The position numbers were made by a program, and so were the translations under genes. The notes under the pieces were generated by a model. The model was not told where the DNA came from. It saw only the letters and a list, made by a program, of their open reading frames with translations, and made no database searches. DNA of 64,000 bases from Bog-793 sp963823945 (GTDB taxonomy: Bacteria > Actinomycetota > Acidimicrobiia > Acidimicrobiales > Bog-793), in the NCBI GenBank assembly GCA_963823945.1, contig CAWGNK010000002.1, positions 57,699-121,698 of the forward strand. Direction: 5' to 3'. Below, one piece after another: positions 9,965-19,485 of this stretch (positions are counted from its first letter, which is position 1; each line of letters begins with the position of its first letter).

Positions 9965-11080
9965 CTAGAAGGGAATGCGAGCAGGGGGCGTAAGCACGCC
10001 TTCCTTCGCACTCGTGCCTTCCCAGCGGGTGGCGGTCTCGTACGGCTTGGCAAGCGACTTGCTGACGATGGCAGTACCAGTGTCAGTGTCCTGTGGCTTC
10101 ATCAGCCCACCCGAGATGTTGTAGAGGAACAACTGAATCAGGGTGACAAAGCCTTGCAGGTAGGCCTGCTGGTCGATGGTCAGGGTGCAGGCGCCGCTTG
10201 CGACGGCGTCGATCACCGGGACTCCGGTGTCCCAGCAGGTGGCAACAAACTTGCCCTTGAGGTGGTTGTTCAGGATGAACTGCGCCAGCGCGTCGCTGTC
10301 GCCGCCGTCGACGGACATCATGCAAGCAACGTCCTTGTTGGAGGCGTAGAACGCCTCGATCTTGGACAGCTCCGGTTGTCCCTCGGTGGCCGAGGTCCCG
10401 ACTTCCACGAACTTCAGGCCCGCCTTCTTGAAGATCGGCTTCGCTCCATCGAGCCTCGGCTGGATGTTGCTCGAGCCGGGGGTGGCGATGATGCCTGCGA
10501 CGAGGCCGCCCTTCTTCACGAGCGAGGCGATGTGGGTTCCCACCGCCGCGCCGGCCGTCAGGTTCGACTGGCCGATGTAGGCCATGCGGTTGTTCACGTA
10601 GCCCGTAGGAACGTCGGCGTTGTAAGCGATGACGGGAATGCCCGCACCAAGCGCCTTGTCGACCGGCGTGTCAAAAGCCACGGGGTCGATGAGAGCCACG
10701 CCGATGCCGTTGGCTTTCGCGGCGATCGCGGTGTCCATGGCCGAGACCATCTCGGAGACGACCGAGTCGGTGGAGCCTGTCCACTGGTACGTGGAACCCG
10801 TGATGGCGGCCGCGTCGGCCAGGCCGTACTGGGTCGCCGTGAAGAACGAGTTCGTGGTTACGTGGTTAACGACGACGAACTTGTACTTCGGGTGCTTCGC
10901 GAACAACGGGTGGTCGCTGTGGCGCGCGTAAGTCGCCGCACCGGCCCCCTCCGAACTCAAGATGTCAGCGAGACCTCCGAGCAACGGCAAAGACGCCACA
11001 GCTCCCGCGTTGCGCAGGAAGCGCCGTCTCGACATCTCTCTTTGCTCAACGCTGACTTCTTCGGGAATGTCCTTAGCCAT
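9965..11080 (-). CDS. Periplasmic sugar-binding protein with Tat signal
   Basis: 371-aa type I periplasmic binding protein (RbsB-like, Peripla_BP_4) that delivers sugar to the permease downstream. The N-terminus carries a twin-arginine signal (SRRRFLRNAGAVASLPLLGGLADIL), so it should be exported folded. Binding-fold features include VVNHVTTNSFFTATQYG, DPVAFDTPVDKALGAGIPVIAYNAD and the C-terminal CTLTIDQQAYLQGF. The ATG at 11080 is preferred over one 14 codons upstream because GGAGGG lies five bases ahead of it. The ligand is unknown. Confidence 0.9.
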   Translation of the reverse strand: MAKDIPEEVSVEQREMSRRRFLRNAGAVASLPLLGGLADILSSEGAGAATYARHSDHPLFAKHPKYKFVVVNHVTTNSFFTATQYGLADAAAITGSTYQWTGSTDSVVSEMVSAMDTAIAAKANGIGVALIDPVAFDTPVDKALGAGIPVIAYNADVPTGYVNNRMAYIGQSNLTAGAAVGTHIASLVKKGGLVAGIIATPGSSNIQPRLDGAKPIFKKAGLKFVEVGTSATEGQPELSKIEAFYASNKDVACMMSVDGGDSDALAQFILNNHLKGKFVATCWDTGVPVIDAVASGACTLTIDQQAYLQGFVTLIQLFLYNISGGLMKPQDTDTGTAIVSKSLAKPYETATRWEGTSAKEGVLTPPARIPF

Positions 11081-12274
11081 GCTGCCCTCCAGTTTCTTGC
11101 GGAACCATCCGAGCCTTCGCACGGATTGGGCTTGCTACAACACTGCTGATCGAATTGTGACCCGGTTGAGTCGCTTACGCGCCTCAACCGAAAGCGCCGG
11201 ACCAGAATGAACGCACAACGCTCACCCGGCAGGGCCGCCTATTCCGACCCCCTTTCTTGTAGCTGCAAACTGTACGTCAGAAAGGCGGGCAATTCCCGTG
11301 GTGGCGTCGGAGTGAACCTGGCGAGTCGTGCCGGTGGTGCACTTCCGTCGGAAATCGCGATCAGGTGACGGAACCTCCCCGATGCGAAACCAGATTCCCC
11401 ACCTGCACCAGGGAGACGACGCGTCGTCTCGACACGAACTCGGCCGCTGCCCGCGCCGGAAGGGCCGACGACGTCACGTTCGACGATGCCCGGCGGCGGC
11501 ACACACCCACCGCGCGTCCCGTTGGCGGGAGCTCCTGAGATCATTGACACCTGGTTTCACGGAATCTTCGGGATGTCACGTTACAGACATGTTGCATGAC
11601 AAGCAAGGGCCACCGACTGAGGTCCGATATCGCCACTGAACTGGGTGTCTGGACAACTTCCCTGTCCGGAGCGGCACGCACAGGCGGGCTGGACGCGAGT
11701 TCGAATGACGTGTCCGCGTCATCCTCCCCGCACCGCAGCACGAGGATCGAAGCGGGCGGTTGACCGATCCGACCCGGTGCTCGCAGCCCGCCTCGCAGGT
11801 GGTCGCGTCGCCGAGAGCTGCCTGAGCGGGAGCCGCTCCGGGCAGCTCGAACGACGTGGCCGACGCCGGAGTGCTTCAGCGCGAGCGCGCGCTGGACCCA
11901 AGTACGCCGCCGAGTTGACGACGAGCCGGGCGTGCGGCGCGGCCGTTCCAGGAACCACGCCCGGGTCGGGCTCCGGGCACGACAACACTCGCCGGGCCAA
12001 AGGGATCCGCGTCACAGCACTATGAGTCACCGACTGTGAGTTGACTCGACCGGATGGTTTCCTTGCCTCCGCGCCCGACACCCCAGGAGCTCGAACGCCC
12101 GCGATCACCCCGAGGCAAAGACAAGGCGATCCGCGGGATCGTGGCCGAAATCGGACGCGCGGGTTGGCCCAGCCGGACGTTCAGGTGGGCAACTCGGCGG
12201 GCCGCCATTGCAACCGACGGGCCCTGGCCCGGAGGTGTTCCAGGCGTCCCTCGTGCGTCCCGGGGTCGGGCTTT
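11081..12274. other. ~1.2-kb region without a recognisable gene
   Basis: Lies between the sugar-binding protein gene and the isomerase. Reading frames on both strands have low-complexity Arg/Pro/Ala translations typical of GC-rich shadow frames and no domain was recognised. The side next to the binding protein should contain the transport operon promoter. No LacI, ROK or GntR regulator gene is present here. Confidence 0.5.
11163..11190. repeat. 8-bp perfect inverted repeat in the ABC operon leader
   Basis: CGGTTGAG and CTCAACCG face each other across 12 bases, 83-110 bp upstream of the sugar-binding protein start. This could be an operator for the sugar operon or a hairpin in the 5' leader. 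There is no following T run, so a simple terminator is less likely. Confidence 0.4.
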
Positions 12275-13699
12275 CTACTGGTGGAGATGAACGCTCCACC
12301 CGAGGTACGTCTCGAGTGCCTCCTGGACGGCCAGCGCGGTCTGCGAGTGGCTCATCACCACATGGTGCTCGAAGCCGTTCCGGCAGATGTGCGCCAGCAG
12401 CTCCTGGAATCGCGGGACTTCGATCACGCCATAGCCACCAAAAGTGTGTGCCGGGTCATCGGTGAACCGCCCCTCACCGACATAGGCCTTGATCTGCCCC
12501 GCGGCGTCGTCGGTACTGAGGCGCAGATAGGTCGCCGGACCGGACTTGATCCGGCCGAACAGGGTGCCGTACGTCCTTTCCTTCCCCACCGCGCCGGCGA
12601 GGATCTCCTGGAAGCCCATCCTGGTCGAGTCGAGGAACCGGCTCGGCAGGTTGCTGCAGTGGAAGACGATGGCCTTGTCCGGCTCGTCGTCGAGATTGTT
12701 GTTCCAGTCGAGGATGGCGCTCGGAACCCCCGAAGCCGCCTGCAGTATCAGCATCGAGACGACGCCGGTGATGTCGAGTTCGCACGCGCTCGGCGTGAGG
12801 CTGTCGCTCATCATGCTCATGACCGTGCACGGGACGATGCCGAAGTACTCCTGCAGCGCGGTCCAGCACTGGATCGAGGAGCCATCCAGCTGTTCGGCGT
12901 CCATCCAGCCGTCGATGACCGTGGCGAGCTTGGCCATCTTCAACAGCGCCTCCGCGGGCACTCCTTCAGTGGTGGTGTAGGCAGAGATCGCCTCGCCCTT
13001 GGCTTCCACCGCCGGATCGTCGTCGGCCAGACGCCCGACACGTCCCAGCACCTCGGATAGATCCAGCGTGATGACCGAGATCCCCGTCTGCTCGAGCAGC
13101 TTCTCGCTGAAGCGCACGGTGTTGAAGTTGGACGGCCGGGCACCGATGGCCCCCACCCGCATCCCCTTCACAGACCTCACCACACGGCACACCCGAGCGA
13201 AGCGGTCGAGGTCAGCGGCGAACTCTGGCGACTGGGGCGCGCAGGTGTGGCGCGAGGTGAGCGAGAACGGGATCCCGTACTGCGTCAGGTTGTTGCAGAC
13301 CGACAGCTTCCCGCAGAAGCTGTCCCGTCGATGCGTGATCGTGAGCTTCTCCGTCTCATCGGGGAAGGCATGCACGAGTACGGGGACCCCGAGTCGCGAA
13401 TTTCGAATCGAGTTCGCGACTGCCCGCTCGTCTCCGAAGTTCGGGAGTGTGATGACGATCCCGTCGATCTCCTCGGCATGGTCGCGGAACAGGCGCGCGC
13501 ACTCCGCCACGTCATCCAGCGACTCGACCGAGCCGTACTCGGTTTCCTCCGGTCCGAGCGCGACAACCGCGAACCCAGCGGCTTTCAGGACATCGAGCAT
13601 CTCGACACGACCCTTGTCGCAGAGCTCGCTCGGGAAGAAGCCGCGGTTTCCGACGACGAGGCCGACCGTTACGGGACGATTCACCGATTCATTCGGCAT
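12275..13699 (-). CDS. L-fucose/L-arabinose isomerase-family protein
   Basis: 474-aa protein with the FucI/AraA fold: an N-terminal Rossmann-like part (VTVGLVVGNRGFFPSELCDKGR), middle domain (VGAIGARPSNFNTVRFSEKLLEQTGI) and C-terminal part with metal-ligand-like segments (CELDITGVVSMLIL, DWNNNLDDEPDKAIVFHCSNLP, HHVVMSHSQ). It should interconvert an aldose and ketose in the cytoplasm. With the ABC importer and FGGY kinase on the same strand it suggests import, isomerisation and phosphorylation of one sugar. Only the broad family is supported; the substrate is open. Confidence 0.8.
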   Translation of the reverse strand: MPNESVNRPVTVGLVVGNRGFFPSELCDKGRVEMLDVLKAAGFAVVALGPEETEYGSVESLDDVAECARLFRDHAEEIDGIVITLPNFGDERAVANSIRNSRLGVPVLVHAFPDETEKLTITHRRDSFCGKLSVCNNLTQYGIPFSLTSRHTCAPQSPEFAADLDRFARVCRVVRSVKGMRVGAIGARPSNFNTVRFSEKLLEQTGISVITLDLSEVLGRVGRLADDDPAVEAKGEAISAYTTTEGVPAEALLKMAKLATVIDGWMDAEQLDGSSIQCWTALQEYFGIVPCTVMSMMSDSLTPSACELDITGVVSMLILQAASGVPSAILDWNNNLDDEPDKAIVFHCSNLPSRFLDSTRMGFQEILAGAVGKERTYGTLFGRIKSGPATYLRLSTDDAAGQIKAYVGEGRFTDDPAHTFGGYGVIEVPRFQELLAHICRNGFEHHVVMSHSQTALAVQEALETYLGWSVHLHQ

Positions 13700-13769
13700 G
13701 GCCGGGGATGCTAGCTACTCCACTTCCGGTCCGCGACCCCTGGTTCGATAGGGCCGCCGCGCTCGGCGG

Positions 13770-14436
13770 CTATCCCGGTTCCCCTCCCCCGACGACGCCG
13801 GCGGGACAGGACACGCCGGTGCCGCCCAGCCCGCAGTAGCCCCCCGGGTTCTTCGCCAGGTACTGCTGGTGGTACTCCTCGGCGTAGTAGAAGGGCCCCG
13901 CCTCGGTGATCTCCGTCGCCGGTGCGCCCAGCCCGGCCTGGGCGAGAAGCTTCGCGTAGCGGTCCCGTGTCGCGACCGCCTCGTCGCGCTGTGCCGCCGA
14001 GAACGTGTAGATCGCCGAGCGGTACTGCGTCCCCACGTCGTTTCCCTGCCGCATGTGCTGGGTGGGGTCGTGGCTCTCGAAGAAGCGCTGCAGCATCGTG
14101 GCGTAGCTCGTGCGTTCCGGGTCGAACACGACAAGGACGACCTCGGCGTGACCGGTCCTGCCCGAGCACACCTCCTCGTAGGTCGGGTTCGGCGTGAACC
14201 CGCCCGAGTAGCCGGCGGCCGTCGTGAAGACCCCCTCGGTCTGCCAGAAGATCCGTTCGGCCCCCCAGAAGCAGCCGAGCCCGAACACGGCGCGCTCCGA
14301 CCCCTCGGGGAACGGACCGCCGATCGGTGTGTGCAGCACGAAGTGGGCACCCGGTTCGAGAATTGGCGCGGGCGCGCCCCGGAAGAGCGCGCGAGGGCGC
14401 GACCATCTCGTGCTTACGTGAGGACAAGAACGCCAT
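13770..14436 (-). pseudogene. msrA: Peptide-methionine (S)-S-oxide reductase MsrA, frameshifted near N-terminus
   Basis: Repairs methionine-S-sulfoxide in proteins. The catalytic Cys sits in FGLGCFWGAE, followed by GYSGGFTPNPTYEEVCSGRTGHAEVV, the ESHDPTQ motif and YYAEEYHQQYL. The typical actinobacterial N-terminus (MAFLSSRKHEMVAPSRALPGR, from ATG 14436) is in one frame and continues as APAPILEPGAHFVLHTP in another. Removing one base from the four-C run at 14377-14380 (plus strand) joins them. An internal start at 14339 would leave the catalytic domain complete, so the protein could still be functional. Confidence 0.88.
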
Positions 14437-14901
14437 GGCTTGAGGTTACGAGGATTGACGCGGTTTGCGCGCGCTCAGGTCGCAGTTTTCCCCGGCCGCC
14501 ACCGCAGGATCGGCCATAGGCGCCCGGGTCGACCCGACGGAGGGCGACGCGCACCCGATAGTCGACGGCGACGGATTCGCGTGGCGTGGCGAGACCGGTT
14601 CTGGGTCGGCCTCGACGACCTCGGGCAGATCCTCGGCGATGCTCGCCTCGGATCTCCTCGCGAGGCTTCGCCCGCGGACCGTGGCCATGCGCCCGGGACA
14701 AGTGTGCCATTTTCCCGTCGCCGTCCCGGCAGCCGGGGCATTCCGAGCAGGCGACCGCGCGCCCGCCGTTAGCCGGGGTTGGAACGCCGCGAGACGGTAG
14801 GGTCTTTTGCGGACGGTCGGCCGGTGTGCCGGTGTGATCTGTTCTGAGACATCCCCGACCGACGCGCGAGGCGCGGTGGATCAATGGACTGGATCTGATC
14901 G
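14437..14901. other. ~465-bp region with no confident gene
   Basis: Between msrA and the sensor kinase, which are divergently transcribed. Short frames occur on both strands (for example 14446-14688 minus, 80 aa) but none has a recognisable domain or convincing start. It should contain the promoters of both flanking genes. Confidence 0.4.
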
Positions 14902-16461
14902 GTGAGTTCCGGGAGCCGGCAGTGGAACTGGTTGTCCCGCGCCGTCGGCGCAGAGGCTGATCCGCCCCCCTTCGAGCCGGGGCGCTACGTCGGCGCCCTC
15001 TACGTCACCGCGGCACTCGCCACCCTCGTGCTCGCCGCACTGCCCGATCTCGCCTCCCGTGACCGCGTGGCGGTCCTCGTCACCGGGATCGCCGCCGCTG
15101 CCGTTGGTGGCGCGCTCGTCCGGTTTCGCCCGGACCTCGGGCAGCTGCCACTCGTCTGCCTCATCGCCGCCGGGACCTCGTGGATCGGCGCCGATGTCTA
15201 CTGGCTCGGGTCGGGGTACGTCCTCGCTCTTTTGTGCTGGTTCACACCGGCGTCCCTCGCCGTGCTGGGCGTGCGTGCCGGCGTCGCCGAGAGCGTCTAC
15301 GCCGCGGCGATCCCCGGCGCGATCCTGGGCGCGACCGGGCGGTTCGGGCACAGCGGTGCGGCCGTCGCCACCCGGGAGTGGATCGTCACCGCCGCCGTGA
15401 TTGTCGTGCTGGGCACCGGCGTCCGCTTCCTGCGTCGGGGCATGGAACGACGCCACGACGTCCTCGCCAAGCTCGTCAACGATCTCCCGATCGGGGTCGA
15501 GGTCGTCGGGCCCGACGGTCGCTATGTCGCCGCGAACTCGGCGCTCTCGGGCATCCTCGCCACGCCGCGACACGAGATCATCGGCCGGCACCTCGACGAC
15601 CTCACGCTCGCCGACGACGTCGAAAGGACGGACGCCGTCATCGACGGGCTGCTCTCGGGAAACACGCCGGCGGCCGAGTTCGATCAGCGTTACCAGCGCC
15701 CCGAGGGCGACACCGTGCACGCGGTCGTGACGGCGGCCGGTGTCGTGCCGGAACCGGACGGTCCCCGCTACGTCTTCGCGCTGGTCCGGGACGTCTCGGA
15801 ACAGCGTCGGCTCAACGAGCAGCGCGGCGAGCTCGCGCAACTGCTCCTGCGCGCCCAGGAGAACGAGCGTCGGCGCATCGCCGACGAGGTCCACGACGAT
15901 CCGTTGCAGACGCTGATCGCTCTCTCCATCCAGCTGCAGATCCTCGAGAGCCGACTCAAGGACGACAGCGCGCTCGGCGTCGTCGATGATCTGAAAAAGG
16001 CGATCGCCCTGTCGATCGAGCAGATGCGCACACTGCTGTTCGAGCTCCACCCACCGGCTTTGCACCTCGGCGGCCTCATCGAGTCACTGACGGAGTTCAT
16101 CCGCCGCTACGAAGCCGCCGGTGGGCCGAAGGTGCGCTTCGACAGCGCGCTGGAGACGGAGACGACCCCGGACGAGGCGATCACGCTCTTCCGTATCACG
16201 GCGGAGGCGCTGACGAACTCCCGCAAACACGCCGACGCGCGCAACATCACCGTGAGCGTGCTCGAGAGCCAGGGCGGCATCGGGCTCACCGTGACCGACG
16301 ACGGCATCGGAATGGACAACACGAGCCAGATCGTCCCCGGGCACCTCGGCGTCGCGTCGATGCGGGAACGGGCGGAACGGGCGGGCGGGAGCTTCGAGAT
16401 CTCCTCGACACCGGGGGCCGGCACGACGGTCCGCGCCTGGATCCCCCGCGACGAGTCCTAA
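14902..16461 (+). CDS. Membrane sensor histidine kinase (NarL-partner type) with PAS domain
   Basis: 519-aa sensor kinase. Residues ~27-170 hold about six hydrophobic membrane segments. A PAS domain (LVNDLPIGVEVVGPDGRYVAANSAL...) follows at ~185-305. The HisKA_3 phosphorylation site is His in RIADEVHDDPLQTL (~residue 333) and the HATPase_c domain has TAEALTNSRKHA (N box), VTDDGIGMD (G1) and GAGTTVRAWIP. It ends four bases into the convergent receiver-domain gene 16458-16868 and is followed by a second regulator gene; these are its likely partners. Confidence 0.9.
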   Translation: MSSGSRQWNWLSRAVGAEADPPPFEPGRYVGALYVTAALATLVLAALPDLASRDRVAVLVTGIAAAAVGGALVRFRPDLGQLPLVCLIAAGTSWIGADVYWLGSGYVLALLCWFTPASLAVLGVRAGVAESVYAAAIPGAILGATGRFGHSGAAVATREWIVTAAVIVVLGTGVRFLRRGMERRHDVLAKLVNDLPIGVEVVGPDGRYVAANSALSGILATPRHEIIGRHLDDLTLADDVERTDAVIDGLLSGNTPAAEFDQRYQRPEGDTVHAVVTAAGVVPEPDGPRYVFALVRDVSEQRRLNEQRGELAQLLLRAQENERRRIADEVHDDPLQTLIALSIQLQILESRLKDDSALGVVDDLKKAIALSIEQMRTLLFELHPPALHLGGLIESLTEFIRRYEAAGGPKVRFDSALETETTPDEAITLFRITAEALTNSRKHADARNITVSVLESQGGIGLTVTDDGIGMDNTSQIVPGHLGVASMRERAERAGGSFEISSTPGAGTTVRAWIPRDES

Positions 16462-16868
16462 CTCGCGACGCTCTCCCCCTGGGACAATCCCGCCGCCTCG
16501 CGGATCGCCGTCAGGAGTTCGCTCACGGGCCGATCCTTCAGCACGTACGAGACCGCGCCGGAGGCCATCATGTGATCGCGGGTCGCGTTGTCGTCGAAGG
16601 CCGACAGCGCGACGACGCGGGTCCGCAGGCCGCGGCTGCGGATCTCCATCGCGGCGACCGGGCCGCCGCCCTGCGGCATGCGGACGTCGAGGACCGCCAC
16701 GTCGGGTTCGTGCTCGATGCAGAGCTTGAGGGCTTCCTCGGCGTTGCGACCCGCCCCGAGGACCTCGATGTCGGGTTGCTCGGCGAGCAGGCGGGTGAGG
16801 GCGTCCACGATGGCGTCCTGGTCATCGGCGAGCACGACCGTGATTCGCCGCTCGGAGGAGCGGGACAC
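16458..16868 (-). CDS. Single-domain response regulator
   Basis: 136-aa CheY-like receiver domain without an output domain. The acidic pocket (VVLADDQDAIVDAL), phospho-acceptor Asp (VAVLDVRMPQGG), switch residue (VVALSAFDD) and Lys (SYVLKDRPV) are present. The 3' end overlaps the sensor kinase gene by four bases in antisense. It follows the NarL-type gene by one base, so the two regulators form an operon. It may act as a phosphate sink or relay. Confidence 0.88.
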   Translation of the reverse strand: MSRSSERRITVVLADDQDAIVDALTRLLAEQPDIEVLGAGRNAEEALKLCIEHEPDVAVLDVRMPQGGGPVAAMEIRSRGLRTRVVALSAFDDNATRDHMMASGAVSYVLKDRPVSELLTAIREAAGLSQGESVAS

Positions 16869-16869
16869 G

Positions 16870-17676
16870 CTACGTCCGATCTTCGAGGGAGATGATGCCG
16901 TCCCGAGCCGCCACGGCGACCGCCTCGAGCTTCGAGTGCGCGCCGAGCTTGGCCAGGATGTTGCGCACGTGGTTGCGCACCGTGTGCTCCGACAGGAACA
17001 GCAGCGAGCTGATGCCCTCGGTCGACATGCCCTTGGCGAGCAGGCGAAGCACCTCGAATTCGCGCTGGGTCAGGTCGCCCGCCTTGCCCTGGGGCGCCCG
17101 GCGCAACCGGTCGAGCAGGCCGACGAGCACGGAGGTCGGGATGAGCGACTCGCCACGGTAGGCGGCGCGCACGGCGCTCACGACCTCGCGCCCGCTGCGA
17201 TCCTTGGGCAGGAATCCCGAGCAACCCGCCTCGATCGAACGCGCGAGCAGCTCGTCGCCGCCGGCGGCGGAAAGCATGACGACCTTCGTCGACGGCCAGC
17301 GCCGCAGGATCTCCGTCGCCGCCGTCGCACCGTCCCCGTCGGGAAGCCGGTAGTCAAGGAGGAGCACGTGCGGGTGCCGGCGCTCCACGAGCTCGATGGC
17401 TTCGGCCACGGTGGCGGCGATACCGACGATCTCCAGATCACGCTGTTCGCGGAGAAGGACACCAAGACCCTCGGCGACCATGGCGTGGTCATCGACGATG
17501 CCGACCCGGATGCGCTCACCCGCGACCCTCTGGGGGCTCGCCTCGCCGGCAGGATCCACGAAGTCGATGATCTCACGCTCCGGCCCCGCGTTCACGTATT
17601 CAACATCGTCAAGCAGCATTTCAGTTACCGGGCGCATGCTCTCTTCGGGTGCCTCGACCTCAGCAATGTTCTGCAT
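16870..17676 (-). CDS. NarL/LuxR-family response regulator with N-terminal extension
   Basis: 268-aa two-component regulator. An acidic ~55-residue N-terminal extension with no recognised domain precedes the receiver (VGIVDDHAMVAEGL, LLLDYRLPDGDG, VMLSAAGG, GFLPKDRSG) and the LuxR-type DNA-binding domain (LTQREFEVLRLLAKGMSTEGISSLLFLSEHTVRNHVRNILAKLG). The extension might reflect a too-early start; the internal region before GERIRVGIVDDH lacks an obvious better ATG. Probable output regulator of the adjacent kinase. Confidence 0.88.
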   Translation of the reverse strand: MQNIAEVEAPEESMRPVTEMLLDDVEYVNAGPEREIIDFVDPAGEASPQRVAGERIRVGIVDDHAMVAEGLGVLLREQRDLEIVGIAATVAEAIELVERRHPHVLLLDYRLPDGDGATAATEILRRWPSTKVVMLSAAGGDELLARSIEAGCSGFLPKDRSGREVVSAVRAAYRGESLIPTSVLVGLLDRLRRAPQGKAGDLTQREFEVLRLLAKGMSTEGISSLLFLSEHTVRNHVRNILAKLGAHSKLEAVAVAARDGIISLEDRT

Positions 17677-17810
17677 GGTGGATCACTCACCTTGTGGACT
17701 AAGGAATCATCCTGACGTGAGTTTCCTCCCCTATGTGCTCGGGTGCATGACACAGCCGCGTCATTCGGAATGACACGCTTTGTCAAGAGGCAACAATTAG
17801 GTCAGTTGGG

Positions 17811-18371
17811 CTATGCGTGACCTTGTGGTTTGTCGTCCGGGAGTCGGAAGAAATTGTCCCGGTAGTACCGCAGCTCAGTGACGCTCTCCCGGATGTCGTC
17901 GAGGGCCCGGTGGGAGCCGGCCTTCTTGGGCGCGTGCTGGTAGAGAGTGGGATACCAGCGCTTGCAGAGCTCCTTTACCGTCGAGACGTCGATTGACCGG
18001 TAGTGCAGGTACTCCTCGATCTCAGGCAGGTGACGACTGAGGAATCGGCGGTCGACGCCGATTGAGTTCCCGCACAACGGCACACGCCGCGGCTGGGGCA
18101 CATGAACACGGATGAATTCCAGCGTCGCCGCACCGGCATCTGCCAGGGTGAGCACCGACGATTCGATCGCCGATAGCAACCCCGATTCGGTGTGCATCTT
18201 GCGCACGACCTCATCCATCTTCGCGAGGTCTTCCGGCATCGCACCGACGACGAGGTCCGGGCCCTCGGCGACGATCTCGAGCTCGTCGTCGGTGACCAGC
18301 GTCGCGATCTCGACGATCACGTGGTGGGACGGGTCGAGCCCGGTCATCTCGAGATCCATCCAGACGAGCAC
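17811..18371 (-). CDS. orn: Oligoribonuclease
   Basis: 186-aa DEDDh 3'-5' exonuclease that finishes mRNA decay by degrading 2-5-nt fragments (nanoRNA, pGpG). Visible catalytic motifs: WMDLEMTGLDP (ExoI), GNSIGVDRRFLSRHLPEIEEYLHYRSIDVSTVKE (ExoII) and KAGSHRALDDIRESVTELRYYR (ExoIII, with His and Asp). The GTG at 18371 (VLVWMDLEMTG) is chosen because it matches the family N-terminus; the open frame continues upstream through the divergent dut gene and is a shadow there. Confidence 0.93.
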   Translation of the reverse strand: MLVWMDLEMTGLDPSHHVIVEIATLVTDDELEIVAEGPDLVVGAMPEDLAKMDEVVRKMHTESGLLSAIESSVLTLADAGAATLEFIRVHVPQPRRVPLCGNSIGVDRRFLSRHLPEIEEYLHYRSIDVSTVKELCKRWYPTLYQHAPKKAGSHRALDDIRESVTELRYYRDNFFRLPDDKPQGHA

Positions 18372-18440
18372 GGCCTGGATGGTAGTTCGCGCGCCCTCCC
18401 CGCTTGTCGTGCCGGCCGCAGGGGGCGCTACCCTGCCGCG

Positions 18441-18878
18441 GTGCTCGACATCCCGTTCACACCCCTCCGGGGGGACGCGGCGGCACCTTCCTACGCGCAT
18501 CCCGGGGACGCCGGCGCCGACCTCGTCGCGACGCAAGACGTCGTCCTCGGGCCCGCCGGTGGGAGGGCGCTCGTCCCGACGGGCCTGACGATCGCAATTC
18601 CCGCCGGCCACGCCGGGTTGGTGCTCGCCCGCAGCGGCCTGGCGATCCGCCACGGCGTGTCGTGCCTCAACGCCCCGGGGCTCATCGACTCGGGCTACCG
18701 CGGCGAGATCCAGGTCGTCCTCGTCAACACCGATCCCAGTGAGCCCTACACCGTCCGCCGGGGAGACCGGATCGCCCAGCTCGTCATCGTCCCCGTCGGG
18801 GTGGCCCGTTTCATCGCCGCCGAGGCGCTGCCCGGCAGCGACCGGGGGCCGGGCGGCTTCGGCCATTCTGGGCGCTGA
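18441..18878 (+). CDS. dut: dUTP diphosphatase
   Basis: 145-aa trimeric dUTPase that hydrolyses dUTP to dUMP, keeping uracil out of DNA. All five motifs are seen: HPGDAGADL (I), LARSGLAIRHG (II), GLIDSGYRGEIQVVL (III), RRGDRIAQLVI (IV) and RGPGGFGHSG (V). The GTG start at 18441 gives VLDIPFTPL, which fits family N-termini. It is divergent from orn across 69 bp that must contain both promoters. Confidence 0.94.
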   Translation: MLDIPFTPLRGDAAAPSYAHPGDAGADLVATQDVVLGPAGGRALVPTGLTIAIPAGHAGLVLARSGLAIRHGVSCLNAPGLIDSGYRGEIQVVLVNTDPSEPYTVRRGDRIAQLVIVPVGVARFIAAEALPGSDRGPGGFGHSGR

Positions 18879-18950
18879 GCCGCACCGCACGGGCCAGGTC
18901 CGGCTTCCGGCCGCACACCCCGAGCGGGGGCTGGGTATCATGACGCGCAC

Positions 18951-19026
18951 GCGGACGTGGCTCAGTTGGTAGAGCATCACCTTGCCAAGGTGAGGGTCGC
19001 GGGTTCGAGTCCCGTCGTCCGCTCCA
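18951..19026 (+). tRNA. tRNA-Gly (anticodon GCC)
   Basis: Full cloverleaf: acceptor GCGGACG with CGTCCGC, D-arm GCTCAGTTGGTAGAGC, anticodon arm TCACC-TTGCCAA-GGTGA with GCC at 18984-18986, T-arm with GGTTCGAGTCC. CCA is encoded at 19024-19026. Its last 15 bases recur at 20311-20325. Confidence 0.97.
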
Positions 19027-19074
19027 AGTAAGCGCCTTCGAAGGACCTGCGCGTCTGCCGCTCCGAACAGATGC

Positions 19075-19485
19075 CTAGGGGCGTCGTCGTTCGATCACCG
19101 TGGCGGCTCTGACGGCGAGCCGCCGTGCCAACTCGACGGCCCTTCGTGCGTCCGCCGCGGGGAGCGGAGCGGGGTCGTATTGGGCAGGCGTCTTGAACCG
19201 CAGCAGCTGGGACAACTGGCGAGCCGCATATCGCCCATCGTCACCCGCGGTTGCCAGCAGACTGAGAGCTTCGACGTGCTCGCCCCCTGCGCGTTGGCCG
19301 ATGAGAGCGCCGGTGATGGCGTCGCACACGCTAATCCCCGCGGTCACGGCGCTTCCGGCAGCGACATCCCATCGGGAGGCGTCGAGGCTTTCGACTGCCG
19401 CTTCGAGCCAGGCCTCCGCTTTGGACAGGTACGCCCGGGCGTCACTTGGAGAGATGGAGTGACGCGTGCTGCGGCGTGGAGTCAT
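19075..19485 (-). CDS. HEPN-domain protein, probable toxin partner of the adjacent nucleotidyltransferase
   Basis: 136-aa all-alpha protein. A RAGGEH sequence (residues ~65-70) fits the R-x4-6-H motif of HEPN ribonucleases, set in helices typical of the family (LSKAEAWLEAAVESLDASRWDVAAGSA is the first). The start is the ATG overlapping the stop of the upstream nucleotidyltransferase gene (ATGA), so the two are coupled. In HepT-MntA (type VII) pairs the HEPN protein is a tRNA/RNA-cleaving toxin and the partner inactivates it by AMPylation; transfer of that model here is inference from gene pairing and motifs. Confidence 0.7.
   Translation of the reverse strand: MTPRRSTRHSISPSDARAYLSKAEAWLEAAVESLDASRWDVAAGSAVTAGISVCDAITGALIGQRAGGEHVEALSLLATAGDDGRYAARQLSQLLRFKTPAQYDPAPLPAADARRAVELARRLAVRAATVIERRRP

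Noticed and set aside
14446..14688. 80-aa minus-strand gene between msrA and the kinase
   Set aside because: Open frame without domain, start context or conservation evidence; competing frames are equally long on both strands.
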